Source: Paludibacter sp. (GTDB taxonomy: Bacteria > Bacteroidota > Bacteroidia > Bacteroidales > Paludibacteraceae). From it: a stretch of 64,000 nt of DNA. The notes beneath the pieces are model-generated. The model made no database searches, was not told the origin of the DNA, and saw only the letters and a program-made list of their open reading frames with translations. The translations under genes were made by a program, and so were the position numbers. The stretch covers positions 19,013 to 83,012 of the forward strand of contig JANJVQ010000001.1 of NCBI GenBank assembly GCA_024710005.1. The letters are read 5' to 3'. Shown in pieces: positions 51,052 through 59,909 of this stretch. Numbering within the stretch: the stretch's first letter is position 1; every line of letters begins with the position of its first letter.

Positions 51052-52175
51052 AGAAATTCAATCAGATTGTTTGTAATATACTGAATTTGTTCATCATCCA
51101 TTTCCGTATGAATGGGTAACGATAGCACACATGCAGCTAATTGTTCAGCAATCGGGAAGTCACCCTGCCTGTATCTTTCGTCTTTATATGCTTTCTGCAT
51201 GTGAAGAGGAACCGGATAATATACCATAGACGGAATTCCTTTTGATTGCAGGTGTTTTTGTAAAGCCTCCCGGTCGATATCTTTTAATTTCAATGTATAT
51301 TGATGAAACACATGGGTTGATGAAGGATTTCGTCCCGGAATCATCAGATTTTTAAATCCGGAGAATGCTTGATCATACGCAGCTGCAACATGTTGTCTTG
51401 CCTGAATATAAGAATCCAGGTACTTTAGTTTAACATCCAGAACGGCAGCCTGTATACTGTCTAATCGAGAATTAACACCTACATAATCATGATAATACCT
51501 CACTTCCATACCATGATTGGCCACAGCCCGCATCTTTTTGGCCAGTTCGTCATCATTGGTAAAAATGGCGCCGCCATCGCCATAACAACCTAAATTTTTA
51601 GACGGGAAAAAGGAAGTACAACCTATGTGTCCCATGCAACCCGACTGAGCAGTTGTTCCATCAGCAAAAGTAAAAGTAGCGCCAATTGACTGACAGGCAT
51701 CCTCGATTACATACAGATTGTATTCATGGGCAAGTTTCATGATGGCGTCCATATCGGCATGCTGACCGAATAAGTGAACCGGAATAATGGCTTTAGTTTT
51801 AGGAGTTATCGCTTTCTTCAGGGCTTCAATAGCAATATTGAATGTATCAAAATCAACATCAACCAAAACAGGTGTGAGTCCGAGCAAAGCAACCACTTCG
51901 GCTGTTGCAATAAACGTAAAGGTGGGGGTAATGACCTCATCTCCGGGTTTCAATCCCAATGCCATGAGTGCAATTTGCAGCGCATCAGTTCCATTACCTA
52001 CCGGAATAACATGTTTAACACCCAAATAACTTTCCAGATTGTGTTGAAATTCAGTAACTTTACCTCCTTTTATAAAGGTGGTAGAATCGATAACCTCCTG
52101 AATCCCGGCGTTAATTTCCTGTTTTATTTGCTGATACTGGCCTTTCAGGTCGACCATTTGAATTTCAGTTGTCAT
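51048..52175 (-). CDS. wlbC: DegT/DnrJ-type aminotransferase (WlbC/WbpE-like)
   Basis: PLP-dependent transfer of an amino group from glutamate to the 3-keto sugar. VIEDACQSIGA carries the PLP-binding Asp and CTSFFPSKNLGCYGDGGA the PLP Lys. The N-terminus has MVDLKGQYQQIKQEINAGIQ. 375 residues, normal for WbpE. The start overlaps the ybbR stop by 4 bases (ATGA), which puts the sugar pathway directly behind the nusB-yajC-ybbR operon. Confidence 0.88.
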   Translation of the reverse strand: MTTEIQMVDLKGQYQQIKQEINAGIQEVIDSTTFIKGGKVTEFQHNLESYLGVKHVIPVGNGTDALQIALMALGLKPGDEVITPTFTFIATAEVVALLGLTPVLVDVDFDTFNIAIEALKKAITPKTKAIIPVHLFGQHADMDAIMKLAHEYNLYVIEDACQSIGATFTFADGTTAQSGCMGHIGCTSFFPSKNLGCYGDGGAIFTNDDELAKKMRAVANHGMEVRYYHDYVGVNSRLDSIQAAVLDVKLKYLDSYIQARQHVAAAYDQAFSGFKNLMIPGRNPSSTHVFHQYTLKLKDIDREALQKHLQSKGIPSMVYYPVPLHMQKAYKDERYRQGDFPIAEQLAACVLSLPIHTEMDDEQIQYITNNLIEFL

Positions 52176-53155
52176 TTCTCTTCCAGTAAAAACTCTACTT
52201 CTTCAGGTTGAATTCTGATGTTAGAAATGTAGGGTTTGTTGTTGATTATTTTCAATCTTTTCTTTTTTAAATCTCCTTTTTTGATCTCATTGAAATCAAT
52301 AACAACATGTATGTCGCTGTTTTGAAATGCATTAAAGTTCTTTACACTGATATTAAAAATTACCTTGACCTCAGCAGGAAATGAAATAATGGAGATATTC
52401 TCCGGATTGTTGATGATCTGAACAGGTAAACTGACCGTTTTTTCAGTAAACATCTCTGCACAGGCTTTTACCTTTATCCGATCAACAGAATATTGTACCG
52501 ATTTAATAGGCTTAATCGAAACAAAACGGGTAACGGTATCCCGTAAATCTCTAATTTCCAATCTCTCTGTATGCAACTCTGTCAGTTTATTCAGTATAAT
52601 GCGCGGACCATACACTTCCACTTCCTCCGGTATAACTTCAATGGGTTTGCAAAACATATACTGACTTTCCAGACTGATTTCGCTGTTTAACCTGACTGGA
52701 AGCTTCCTTGAATATAGTCTTACATAGGTTGTATTGATGTTTTCCGGATTAATCAACAGAATTGAAGTTGAAGGCAGTAATCTTTCAGAAGCCAATGATA
52801 ACAACTGTAGATTGGAAATATTAAAACTTCCCTTTTCTGAATTGCCTTCCTCAAATTTCACATGGACCGGTTCCGGTTTTTTACGCATGTAAGTCCATAA
52901 ATTTACGCCTAAATCCTTGACTTTAACCGCAACTTCAGTTGGCAATTCCCTTTCAAACATAAGGTTCTTCGGAACATCTGTGTATTCCAGCGGAATTGAA
53001 ATTGTTAACTCTCTGTCTTTATTCAGGGCATTCACAAACCAAAACGTAGCAGAAAGTAACAAAAACGCCAAGAAGCTTAAAACATCTTTTGAAACAAAGA
53101 ATGATTTAAGCTTCAGGGCAAATTTAATTAATTTCCTTCTGCTGTAATCAGCCAT
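52172..53155 (-). CDS. YbbR-domain protein (CdaR-like)
   Basis: An N-terminal membrane helix (about 24-44, VLSFLAFLLLSATFWFVNAL) followed by several YbbR beta domains (TISIPLEYTDVPKNLMFERE, PTEVAVKVKDLG; later VSLPVQIINNPENISI, VTVSGP-type EVEVYGPRIILNKL). In other phyla CdaR regulates c-di-AMP cyclase; no cyclase is nearby. The order nusB-yajC-ybbR is usual in Bacteroidota, but the coaE expected next is replaced by wlbC. Confidence 0.88.
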   Translation of the reverse strand: MADYSRRKLIKFALKLKSFFVSKDVLSFLAFLLLSATFWFVNALNKDRELTISIPLEYTDVPKNLMFERELPTEVAVKVKDLGVNLWTYMRKKPEPVHVKFEEGNSEKGSFNISNLQLLSLASERLLPSTSILLINPENINTTYVRLYSRKLPVRLNSEISLESQYMFCKPIEVIPEEVEVYGPRIILNKLTELHTERLEIRDLRDTVTRFVSIKPIKSVQYSVDRIKVKACAEMFTEKTVSLPVQIINNPENISIISFPAEVKVIFNISVKNFNAFQNSDIHVVIDFNEIKKGDLKKKRLKIINNKPYISNIRIQPEEVEFLLEEK

Positions 53156-53167
53156 TATCTGATTTAG

Positions 53168-53500
53168 TTATTTCTGCTGTCCTTGCTGTGCATCCTGTAA
53201 TGACAGAAAGACGGAAGATTTATCTACTTTAATCCGAACATTTTCAGCAATTTCGATAATCACGGTGTTGTCTTCTTTAATTTCACGGATTTTCCCATAA
53301 ATACCACCGGAAGTAACAACCTTGTCACCAACCTGCATATTCTCACGTTGTTTTTTTATCTCTTTCTGACGTTTTTGCTGCGGACGAATCATGAAGAAAT
53401 AGAAGACAACAAAAATCAATACCATCATCAGAATACCTGACATGCCTCCTCCTTGTCCTGCCGGAGCTGCTGCTTGTAATAATAAGCTTAATAAATTCAT
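53168..53500 (-). CDS. yajC: Preprotein translocase accessory subunit YajC
   Basis: One membrane helix (about 25-45, GILMMVLIFVVFYFFMIRPQ then QKRQKE, the YajC signature) followed by a small beta domain (GDKVVTSGGIYGKIREIKED). It is part of the SecDF-YajC complex. 110 aa. 12 bases before ybbR and 44 behind nusB. Confidence 0.95.
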   Translation of the reverse strand: MNLLSLLLQAAAPAGQGGGMSGILMMVLIFVVFYFFMIRPQQKRQKEIKKQRENMQVGDKVVTSGGIYGKIREIKEDNTVIIEIAENVRIKVDKSSVFLSLQDAQQGQQK

Positions 53501-53544
53501 ACTTTTTGTTTTTAATTTAACACATGCAAATATAGCATATTTTT

Positions 53545-54486
53545 TTATTTCGTGAACATCACAACTTTGATTAGTTTATTTTCTTTTTTAAGCTGTCCCA
53601 CGACATTATCCAATACGCCATTAATAAAAGTACCACTCTTGTCGGTACTGTAGTTTTTGGCAATTTCTATGTACTCATTCAGGGTAACATTTACCGGAAT
53701 TGTTGGAAAATCCATTAGTTCCGACAAGGCCACCTCCATGATCAGGATATCCATAAAAGCAATACGGTCGAGCTCCCAGTTTTGTGTATGTTCATCAATA
53801 ATACTCCGGTAGGATTTTCCGTTTTTTAGTACCCCATGCAACAGTTTCCGGGCAAATTCCGCATCCTCCTCGTCTTTAAACATGGGCAATAATTCCTGAT
53901 CAGCACCGGATTCTTTATCAAACCGTTTAATCGTTTTGATAATAAAGCTTATGACAATCTCAACATCGTCGGTCCAAAAAATACTCTGATCTTCTATCGA
54001 ATTATCCAAACTTTCGTTTTGAAGCATAATCCTTTTGAATATTTTACGCCAGATATCTTTATCAGCATGATAATCAACTGATTCCAGCTCCATATACTCC
54101 TGATAAAAATCACAGGAAATTATTTCTTCGTAAAGTTCTTTGATTATTTCAGGATGGTTCACCCAGGATAGTTTCCGCTCACTCAGATAAGCTGCAAACT
54201 GCTTATTTTTTCTGAGCTGATCAACAAAAGCATTATCAATAAAACGGGTATTGGGATTGATATCTTCCGGAGAGGGTCTGAATTTATTCTTTTTTGATTC
54301 AATGCGTGAAGCAGCATAATCAGTAATCAGGATGATGAGATTGAGCAGATGATAATAAAGATCATAGGTTTTTTCAACACTGTGAAAAAGCTCTTTTTCA
54401 ACCATAAGGGCAGTTTTACCTTCTCCCTTATAGAATGCATACAAGATTTGAATTATCTTGATTCGCAACAAAATTCTGTTAATCAT
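53545..54486 (-). CDS. nusB: Transcription antitermination factor NusB
   Basis: Helical RNA-binding factor for rRNA antitermination. The N-terminus INRILLRIKIIQILYAFYKG and C-terminal half with WELDRIAFMDILIMEVALSE then YIEIAKNYSTDKSGTFINGV (the NusB core) match. At 313 aa it has the long insertion (about 60-180) usual in Bacteroidota NusB, against about 140 aa in E. coli. Confidence 0.93.
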   Translation of the reverse strand: MINRILLRIKIIQILYAFYKGEGKTALMVEKELFHSVEKTYDLYYHLLNLIILITDYAASRIESKKNKFRPSPEDINPNTRFIDNAFVDQLRKNKQFAAYLSERKLSWVNHPEIIKELYEEIISCDFYQEYMELESVDYHADKDIWRKIFKRIMLQNESLDNSIEDQSIFWTDDVEIVISFIIKTIKRFDKESGADQELLPMFKDEEDAEFARKLLHGVLKNGKSYRSIIDEHTQNWELDRIAFMDILIMEVALSELMDFPTIPVNVTLNEYIEIAKNYSTDKSGTFINGVLDNVVGQLKKENKLIKVVMFTK

Positions 54487-54516
54487 ACAATAAAGTGAAC
54501 GTTTTCAAATTTTGGG

Positions 54517-54524
54517 CAAAGATA
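54517..54524 (-). promoter_or_regulatory. Likely -7 element of the nusB operon
   Basis: TATCTTTG on the minus strand, 31 bases before the nusB start. No clear upstream TTTG. Confidence 0.5.
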
Positions 54525-54657
54525 CTGCTTTTTAGATAAAAATATAACCATTTACTTGTTAATTTCAAAAAAAATACAGAAATTTGGAGTCAAAAGGTCA
54601 AAATCACACAACACCTTGTTAAGGCCTTCATAATAAACAATTTAGAAGATATTCGTT

Positions 54658-55065
54658 ATGGAAGTAGAGAAAAGAAAAATTGAACTGGAGAAAAAAGACA
54701 ACGAAATTATTTATTCTAAATCCATTAAAGCAGGAAAAAGAATCTATTATCTGGACGTAAAGAAAAGCAGAAACGAAGATTTGTTTTTAGCGATAACAGA
54801 GAGTAAGAAAAAAATAAACGGTTTCGATCAGGATGCTCAGGTAACCTACGAAAAACACAAAATATTCCTTTATAAAGAAGATTTTAATAAGTTCCTCGAA
54901 GGACTGGAAGATGTAATAAGCTTTATAAAAAAGGAACAGGGCGAAGCAGCTCCCCGGGAATACCCTGTTTTAAGTGAGAACGATGGTGACGAATCTGCTT
55001 CTGATGATGAAAACACAGACGCACCGGAAGCCAAAAAAAGTTTCTTCGACAAATTTAAATTCTAA
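54658..55065 (+). CDS. PUR-alpha-type DNA/RNA-binding protein (DUF3276)
   Basis: Residues about 15-105 hold one PUR domain with the pattern IIYSKSIKAGKRIYYLDVKK, EDLFLAITESKK and KHKIFLYKEDFNKFLEGLED. A short acidic tail (SENDGDESASDDENTD) and FFDKFKF follow. Bacterial PUR proteins dimerise and bind nucleic acid; cellular role undefined. ltaE follows after 6 bases and is probably co-transcribed. Confidence 0.9.
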   Translation: MEVEKRKIELEKKDNEIIYSKSIKAGKRIYYLDVKKSRNEDLFLAITESKKKINGFDQDAQVTYEKHKIFLYKEDFNKFLEGLEDVISFIKKEQGEAAPREYPVLSENDGDESASDDENTDAPEAKKSFFDKFKF

Positions 55066-55071
55066 CCCTGT

Positions 55072-56103
55072 ATGAAAGCTTTTGCAAGCGACAATTACTC
55101 AGGTGTTCACCCCGAAATACTTGAAGCAATACAACACGCCAATAACTATCACGAGGTGTCTTATGGCGCCGACCATTTCACCCAAAAAGCCAACGAGCAA
55201 TTTGAATCCTTATTCGGACCATTAAAAGTTTTGTACGCTTTCAATGGCACCGGAGCTAATGTGATTGCATTGAAATGTTGTACGCTACCGTTTCATTCCA
55301 TCGTTTGCACTGAAACTGCCCATATACATGTTGATGAATGTGGAGCGCCGGTACAAAGCACCGGCTGCACACTGATTCCCCTGCCATCAGCCGACGGGAA
55401 ACTTACTCCCGAAATGATACGCCCGCTTTTGAAAGCCAAAGGGAATGTTCACCATAATCAACCCAAAGTCATTTCAATCAGCCAGAGTACCGAGTTAGGC
55501 ACTGTTTATTCGCTTCAGGAACTTAAGACTCTCTGTGACTTTGCGCATGCGAACGACCTGTATTTACACCTTGATGGGGCCAGGATATCGAATGCAGTGG
55601 CAGCGCTCGGTGTCGACTTTAAAACAGCTACTGTTGACTGTGGTGTCGACATCATGAGTTTCGGTGGAACTAAAAACGGACTCATGATTGGTGAAGCAGT
55701 ATTGATTTTCAATGAAGAACTTAAAAAGCATGCTGAATACTACCAAAAGCAATCGGCTCAGCTTTTTTCCAAAAACCGGTTCATTGCAGCACAGTTCTCG
55801 GCTTTACTAAAAAACGATTTATGGTACAGGATGGCTTCTCACGCCAATAAGATGGCTCAGTTTTTAGCCGCTCAGATTTCCCTTATCCCGGAAGTGAAAA
55901 TTACCCGTTCCGTGGATGCAAATGCAGTTTTTGCTATTATTCCTGAGAAAGCCATCGTACCACTACAGAAGATGTATCCTTTTTACATCTGGGATGAAAA
56001 TACGATGGAACTCCGTTGGATGTGTTCTTTCGACACAACTTCAGAGGATATTATGAATTTTGTGTCAGCACTGAAACATATAATTGACCCATCTCATACC
56101 TGA
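55072..56103 (+). CDS. ltaE: Low-specificity L-threonine aldolase
   Basis: PLP enzyme cleaving L-threonine (and allo-threonine) to glycine and acetaldehyde. Fold type I: ASDNYSGVHPEILEAI opening, LYLHLDGARISNAV with the PLP-binding DGAR, and MSFGGTKNG with the Schiff-base Lys. 343 aa, normal. The 3' end overlaps the convergent NfeD gene by 53 bases. Confidence 0.93.
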   Translation: MKAFASDNYSGVHPEILEAIQHANNYHEVSYGADHFTQKANEQFESLFGPLKVLYAFNGTGANVIALKCCTLPFHSIVCTETAHIHVDECGAPVQSTGCTLIPLPSADGKLTPEMIRPLLKAKGNVHHNQPKVISISQSTELGTVYSLQELKTLCDFAHANDLYLHLDGARISNAVAALGVDFKTATVDCGVDIMSFGGTKNGLMIGEAVLIFNEELKKHAEYYQKQSAQLFSKNRFIAAQFSALLKNDLWYRMASHANKMAQFLAAQISLIPEVKITRSVDANAVFAIIPEKAIVPLQKMYPFYIWDENTMELRWMCSFDTTSEDIMNFVSALKHIIDPSHT

Positions 56104-57448
56104 TTACTTCAACAACGGTATCTTTGGGGATAAAATCTCCTTCAGAAACAGCATCGTACACAACGTCATCAATAGTCACCTTTCCGGACGGACGTAAATC
56201 AGTCCGTGCTTTACCCTGTTTGCCAACCAGCGCTTTATTCTCCATGGGTACAGCCATGTAGCCGGCTTCCTTTTCCAGGTTGGTGTTAAGGGCGATATTT
56301 TTTAACAACCCTTTTGTACCAATCTTGGCGCTCAGGTATAAAACCAATGCGAATCCAAATGATATACCGGCTGTTACAGTGAGTAATGCCTTGCCTATGC
56401 CTCCGGTCTCTACCGGTTCAAAATCGAAATTGACATTCTCCAGCAAACTCAATGTCAGCCCGGCAATAACCAGCACAATACCCGAAATGCCCGCAATACC
56501 AAATCCGGGTATGACAAAGATTTCGACGGCAAGCAATATCAACCCGACAACAAACATCAGAATTTCCCAGTTGGCAGCCAGTCCTTCAATATAAAGAGGT
56601 GCAAAATACAACAAGGCCGCCAACACAGCAACTGCCAGCGGAAATCCGATACCGGGCGTTTGTAGTTCAAAATAAATTCCGCCGATAATCAGCATGATTA
56701 AGATGCCCTGTAAAACAGAACTCATCAGAAAACCTTTAATATTATCCAGCGCAGTTGGACTGAACGTAATCAATTCATACGACTCAATTCCCAGATTTTT
56801 AGTGACTAACTCATCCACACTGTTTGCCACCCCATCGCAATAGCCATATTGCTGCGCTTCAAGCGTAGTGAATGTCAGCGTTTTGCCGGAATCAATTAAA
56901 TTGGGTACCACGGTTCTTTCGTCCACCATGGCTTCAGCAATCAACGGATCCCTTTTCCATTTATAAACAGTGTCATTTCCCTGAATGATGGTATCGCGCC
57001 CGTGTGCTTCTGCAGTAGCCCGCATGGTAGCCCGCATGTACGACTGATACTTATCTGGCATCTGTTCCCCGGTTTGATTGACAACCGTTGCTGCACCGAA
57101 ACTGGCGCCTGGACGCATAAAAATCTTATCACAGGCTATAGAAATCAACGCGCCTGCCGATGCCGCATTGTTATCGATAAAAACATAAACCGGAATATCT
57201 GCATTTAATATTTTTGTCCGGATCGAATCAGCATACAATACTTCACCCCCGTAGGTATTCATGTGAATTAATACCGCATCCGCATTTTTCTCTTTAGCTT
57301 CATCAAAACCTTTTTGAGTATACAACCAGGTTGTACTCCCGATTTCTTTTTTGATATCAATCTTATAAATGATTTTATCAGCAGCAGTTATCGAGCTGAA
57401 CAAATTTAGAACAAATATAAATAAAATCAATATGGATATTTTTTTCAT
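56051..57448 (-). CDS. Long NfeD-type membrane serine protease
   Basis: ClpP-like domain (about 20-220): VLIHMNTYGGEV, the catalytic-Ser region NNAASAGALISIACDKIFMR, and PGASFGAATVVN. Five or so membrane helices follow (about 235-400), then an OB-fold tail (about 400-465, GKVTIDDVVYDAVSEGDFIP). The start is placed at the internal ATG (57448) because the predicted promoter begins transcription near 57460 and the longer frame lacks a signal-like N-terminus; MKKISILILFIFVLNLFSS is a good signal peptide. Related to the short NfeD next to floA. Confidence 0.9.
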   Translation of the reverse strand: MKKISILILFIFVLNLFSSITAADKIIYKIDIKKEIGSTTWLYTQKGFDEAKEKNADAVLIHMNTYGGEVLYADSIRTKILNADIPVYVFIDNNAASAGALISIACDKIFMRPGASFGAATVVNQTGEQMPDKYQSYMRATMRATAEAHGRDTIIQGNDTVYKWKRDPLIAEAMVDERTVVPNLIDSGKTLTFTTLEAQQYGYCDGVANSVDELVTKNLGIESYELITFSPTALDNIKGFLMSSVLQGILIMLIIGGIYFELQTPGIGFPLAVAVLAALLYFAPLYIEGLAANWEILMFVVGLILLAVEIFVIPGFGIAGISGIVLVIAGLTLSLLENVNFDFEPVETGGIGKALLTVTAGISFGFALVLYLSAKIGTKGLLKNIALNTNLEKEAGYMAVPMENKALVGKQGKARTDLRPSGKVTIDDVVYDAVSEGDFIPKDTVVEVIRYEMGQLYVSVLTQNS

Positions 57449-57466
57449 TTTGCAAAATATTTTGTT

Positions 57467-57474
57467 CAAATATA
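57467..57474 (-). promoter_or_regulatory. Likely -7 element of the long nfeD
   Basis: TATATTTG on the minus strand. Predicted start near 57460, which decides for the downstream start codon. Confidence 0.5.
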
Positions 57475-57497
57475 CTAACATTTCGAAAATATATTTT

Positions 57498-57505
57498 TAT
57501 ATTTG
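57498..57505 (+). promoter_or_regulatory. Likely -7 element of the ECF sigma gene
   Basis: TATATTTG on the plus strand, about 24 bases from the divergent nfeD element. It gives a leader of about 160 bases to the sigma gene. The leader has the inverted repeat GAACC...GGTTC (57624-57638). Confidence 0.45.
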
Positions 57506-57672
57506 TATCGAAAATATTATCAAAAAATTTTCGAAAGAGCTCTTTATTTCGCATCATTCAGTATAGACAACTGACAATCAATTACTTGCTTTTGTGAGGA
57601 AGTTTTTTCATAATATGGAGTTGAACCCATATTAGGTTCTGTTAAGTTATTCACACATAAAAACTACAGAAG

Positions 57673-58179
57673 ATGAAAAATGTACACATTGAAAATGAGC
57701 TGGTAGCATTACAAAGCAACATGAGGAATTTTGCCTTTTCACTTACATTAAATCGTGAAGAAGCAGAAGACTTATTGCAGGATACTACCTTAAAAGTATT
57801 GGATAATCAGGAAAAGTTTACTGACAATGTCAACTTTAAAGGATGGGTGCTCACCATCATGAAGAATATCTTCATCAACAATTACCGTAAGATTGTGCGC
57901 AACCAGACTGTAATTGACAAGACTGAAGATTTGCACCACCTGAATCTGCCTCAGAACTCCGGTTTTGAAAGTCCGGAAAGTTCTTACTCTGCAGGAGAAA
58001 TAAGAAACAGCATCAATGCATTTGCTGATGAATACAGAATTCCATTCTCCATGCACGTTCAGGGATACAAGTATGAAGAAATTGCAGAAAAAATGAAATT
58101 GCCTATTGGCACTGTTAAAAGCCGTATTTTTCTGGCCAGAAAGCGTCTTCAGGAACAACTAAAAGACTACCGTTATTGA
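57673..58179 (+). CDS. RNA polymerase ECF-type sigma factor
   Basis: Region 2 (about 10-75): SLTLNREEAEDLLQDTTLKV then FKGWVLTIMKNIFINNYRK; region 4 (about 110-160): PFSMHVQGYKYEEIAEKMKL then PIGTVKSRIFLARKRL, a helix-turn-helix. No region 1 or 3, so ECF. No anti-sigma gene is next to it; folK follows after an array. Target regulon unknown. Confidence 0.92.
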   Translation: MKNVHIENELVALQSNMRNFAFSLTLNREEAEDLLQDTTLKVLDNQEKFTDNVNFKGWVLTIMKNIFINNYRKIVRNQTVIDKTEDLHHLNLPQNSGFESPESSYSAGEIRNSINAFADEYRIPFSMHVQGYKYEEIAEKMKLPIGTVKSRIFLARKRLQEQLKDYRY

Positions 58180-58188
58180 GTATAAGGT

Positions 58189-58224
58189 AAAAGAGCCGGA
58201 GAAATTATCTTCGGCTCTTTTTAA
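58189..58224 (+). terminator. Intrinsic terminator of the sigma gene
   Basis: Perfect 10-bp stem AAAAGAGCCG / CGGCTCTTTT followed by TTAAAT. Confidence 0.8.
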
Positions 58225-58236
58225 ATTATAAACCAC

Positions 58237-58380
58237 ATTAGAAAGCGGAAAGTGGAAGGTTGAATGACCAAATGCAGATTTAGATAAGGTTGCCACGTTG
58301 TTCACTTCGTGAACTCCTCGCAATGACAGACTGCAGACCGGAGACCGATGACTTAACTGTTGAACATTAAACCATTAAGC
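58237..58380. repeat. Composite repeats A, D, B and H before folK
   Basis: Family A (GAAAGCGGAAAGTGGAAGG, 58237-58258), family D (GTTGTTCACTTCGTGAACTC then CTCGCAATGACA, 58292-58328), family B (GACTGCAGACCGGAGACCG, 58329-58347) and family H (TTGAACATTAAACCATTAAG, 58361-58380) follow one another. The folK leader is made almost entirely of repeats. Confidence 0.7.
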
Positions 58381-58387
58381 GTATTGT

Positions 58388-58780
58388 ATGAACGAAGGAA
58401 TTATCATGTTGGGAAGTAATCTTAACCCGGAAGAAAACATCACCAGGGCAAAAGAGAAAATCAATGATCAATATGAAATTATTGATGAAAGTACTGTATT
58501 GATAACCTTACCCCGAAACAAAAAATACAAGAATCATTTTTACAATCAGGCAATTAAAATCCTGTCTGATGAGTATTTTGAAGATTCAGTACGGTTTTTC
58601 AAACAAATAGAACAGGAACTGGGAAGAACCCCTGAAGGAAAATCGAATGGTTTGATACCCATTGATATTGATTTTGTATTCTGGAATGAAACCGCTATGC
58701 GGGATGACTACGAAAAATGGGATTTTGTAAAAATATGTATTGATCAAATCAAAGATAAACCTTCGACAAGTTTGCTATAA
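58388..58780 (+). CDS. folK: HPPK-family enzyme (folate biosynthesis)
   Basis: Pyrophosphorylates 6-hydroxymethyl-dihydropterin. IIMLGSNLNPEENI matches the N-terminus and LGRTPEGKSNGLIPIDIDF then VFWN the active-site loop with the DIDF metal aspartates. At 130 aa it is shorter than E. coli HPPK (159), mainly in the N-terminal loops. The C-terminus is truncated after the core, so activity is likely but not certain. Confidence 0.85.
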   Translation: MNEGIIMLGSNLNPEENITRAKEKINDQYEIIDESTVLITLPRNKKYKNHFYNQAIKILSDEYFEDSVRFFKQIEQELGRTPEGKSNGLIPIDIDFVFWNETAMRDDYEKWDFVKICIDQIKDKPSTSLL

Positions 58781-58781
58781 T

Positions 58782-59354
58782 TTATTTTCTAATTTCCAGA
58801 AAGTCGCTTAGCACTTTTTCAGCCTCTTTTTTGGCTTTTTCGAGATTGTCATTCACGATGGTAACATCAAAATGGGGTGCAAAAGAAAGTTCATATTCAG
58901 CTTTCGCGATGCGCAAATCAATCATTTCAGGGGAATCAGTACCTCTGTCCGTTAATCTTTTGCGCAACTCATCAATTCCGGGAGGTGCAATGAAAATCAG
59001 CAAAGCCTGATCTCCGTATTGTTTTTTGATATTTAAGCCACCCACAACATCCACATCAAAAACAATATTATTGCCTTTCCTGCCGATTCGTTCCACTTCA
59101 CTGCGCAGGGTGCCATAATAAGTATCTTTATATACTTCTTCGAACTCAATAAACTCATTGGCAGCTATTCTCCGGCGAAATTCATCGGGTGACAGAAAAT
59201 AATACTCAACGCCATCCTGTTCATTACCACGGGGAGAACGGCTGGTCGCCGAAATAGAAAACTCGATATCGAATCCGGCCTTTAACAGGTGGTTTACAAT
59301 GGTACTTTTACCGGAACCAGAGGGAGCTGAGAAGATGATTAGTTTGGCAGCCAT
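58782..59354 (-). CDS. gmk: Guanylate kinase
   Basis: Makes GDP from GMP. P-loop SAPSGSGKST near residues 9-18, GMP-binding SRSPRGNEQDGVEYYFLS and EFEEVYKDTYYGT, then the lid region with RLTDRGTDSPEMIDLRI. Start at M4 of the longer frame (MAAKLIIF); the ATG three codons upstream is an alternative. The gap to rnpB is a repeat pair. It ends one base from the convergent folK stop. Confidence 0.94.
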   Translation of the reverse strand: MAAKLIIFSAPSGSGKSTIVNHLLKAGFDIEFSISATSRSPRGNEQDGVEYYFLSPDEFRRRIAANEFIEFEEVYKDTYYGTLRSEVERIGRKGNNIVFDVDVVGGLNIKKQYGDQALLIFIAPPGIDELRKRLTDRGTDSPEMIDLRIAKAEYELSFAPHFDVTIVNDNLEKAKKEAEKVLSDFLEIRK

Positions 59355-59380
59355 GTTATTCATAGAACAATTGTTAAGTG

Positions 59381-59488
59381 AAAAACGGAGAGCGGAAAGC
59401 GGAAAGCCTTTTGGGTGGCATAATGTATTTAGTATTTTACATTAATAATTGATATCAAACGTTTTCCGATCTCCGCTTTCCGCTTCAG
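59381..59488. repeat. Inverted pair of family A arrays between gmk and rnpB
   Basis: Left arm AAAAACGGAGAGCGGAAAGC plus GGAAAG (59381-59406), 52 bases of unrelated AT-rich sequence, right arm GTTTTCCGATCTCCGCTTTC plus CGCTT (59461-59485). The arms can pair. The right arm ends within ten bases of the rnpB 3' end. Confidence 0.7.
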
Positions 59489-59494
59489 TTTAGA

Positions 59495-59843
59495 CAGCAC
59501 TCCTGTAAGCCGGGTTCTGTACCTTGCAAGCAAGGTGTTTGTCATTTATCTGGGACTGTTGTCACCAACAGCCTCGAGCAATCTACCCCCCGGCATCGGA
59601 CGGGCCGTCCTACATGCGCCGGTATACATGATCTTGCAACCCATAGGATGTACGGCTACCTGTGTTACCACAAGTACCGGTGAGCCCTTACCTCACCTTT
59701 TCACCCTTACTCCGGCGAACCGGAGCGGTCATTTTCTGTTACACTACCCTGCCCTCACGAACAGCTTCCCGTTAGGAAATATGGTGCCCTGTGTTGCCCG
59801 GACTTTCCTCTTTGCTAAAACAAAGCGACAAACCGGAGTACTG
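59495..59843 (-). ncRNA. rnpB: RNase P RNA (bacterial class A)
   Basis: Catalytic RNA that cleaves tRNA 5' leaders. Read on the minus strand it contains the conserved GAGGAAAGTCCGGGC near the 5' side (about 59796-59810) and the P4 partner ACAGAACCCGGCTTA near the 3' end (about 59506-59520), plus GGGTGAAAAGGTGAGG and ACCGGTACTTGT segments. P1 can form from AGTACTCC at the 5' end and GGAGTGCT at the 3' end. About 350 nt, normal. The ORF on the opposite strand is not real. Confidence 0.95.
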
Positions 59844-59855
59844 ATAATTTTTGTG

Positions 59856-59863
59856 CAAAGATA
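59856..59863 (-). promoter_or_regulatory. Promoter -7 element of rnpB
   Basis: TATCTTTG on the minus strand, about 13 bases before the RNA 5' end; TTGC lies at the -33 position with 19-base spacing. Confidence 0.6.
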
Positions 59864-59909
59864 GTCTTTTGCCGAAAATTAAGCAATAGCAGTTTAATGG
59901 GAAAACTGC

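Noticed and set aside
59535..59864. 109-residue plus-strand ORF
   Set aside because: It is the antisense of the RNase P RNA and has no protein-like pattern.
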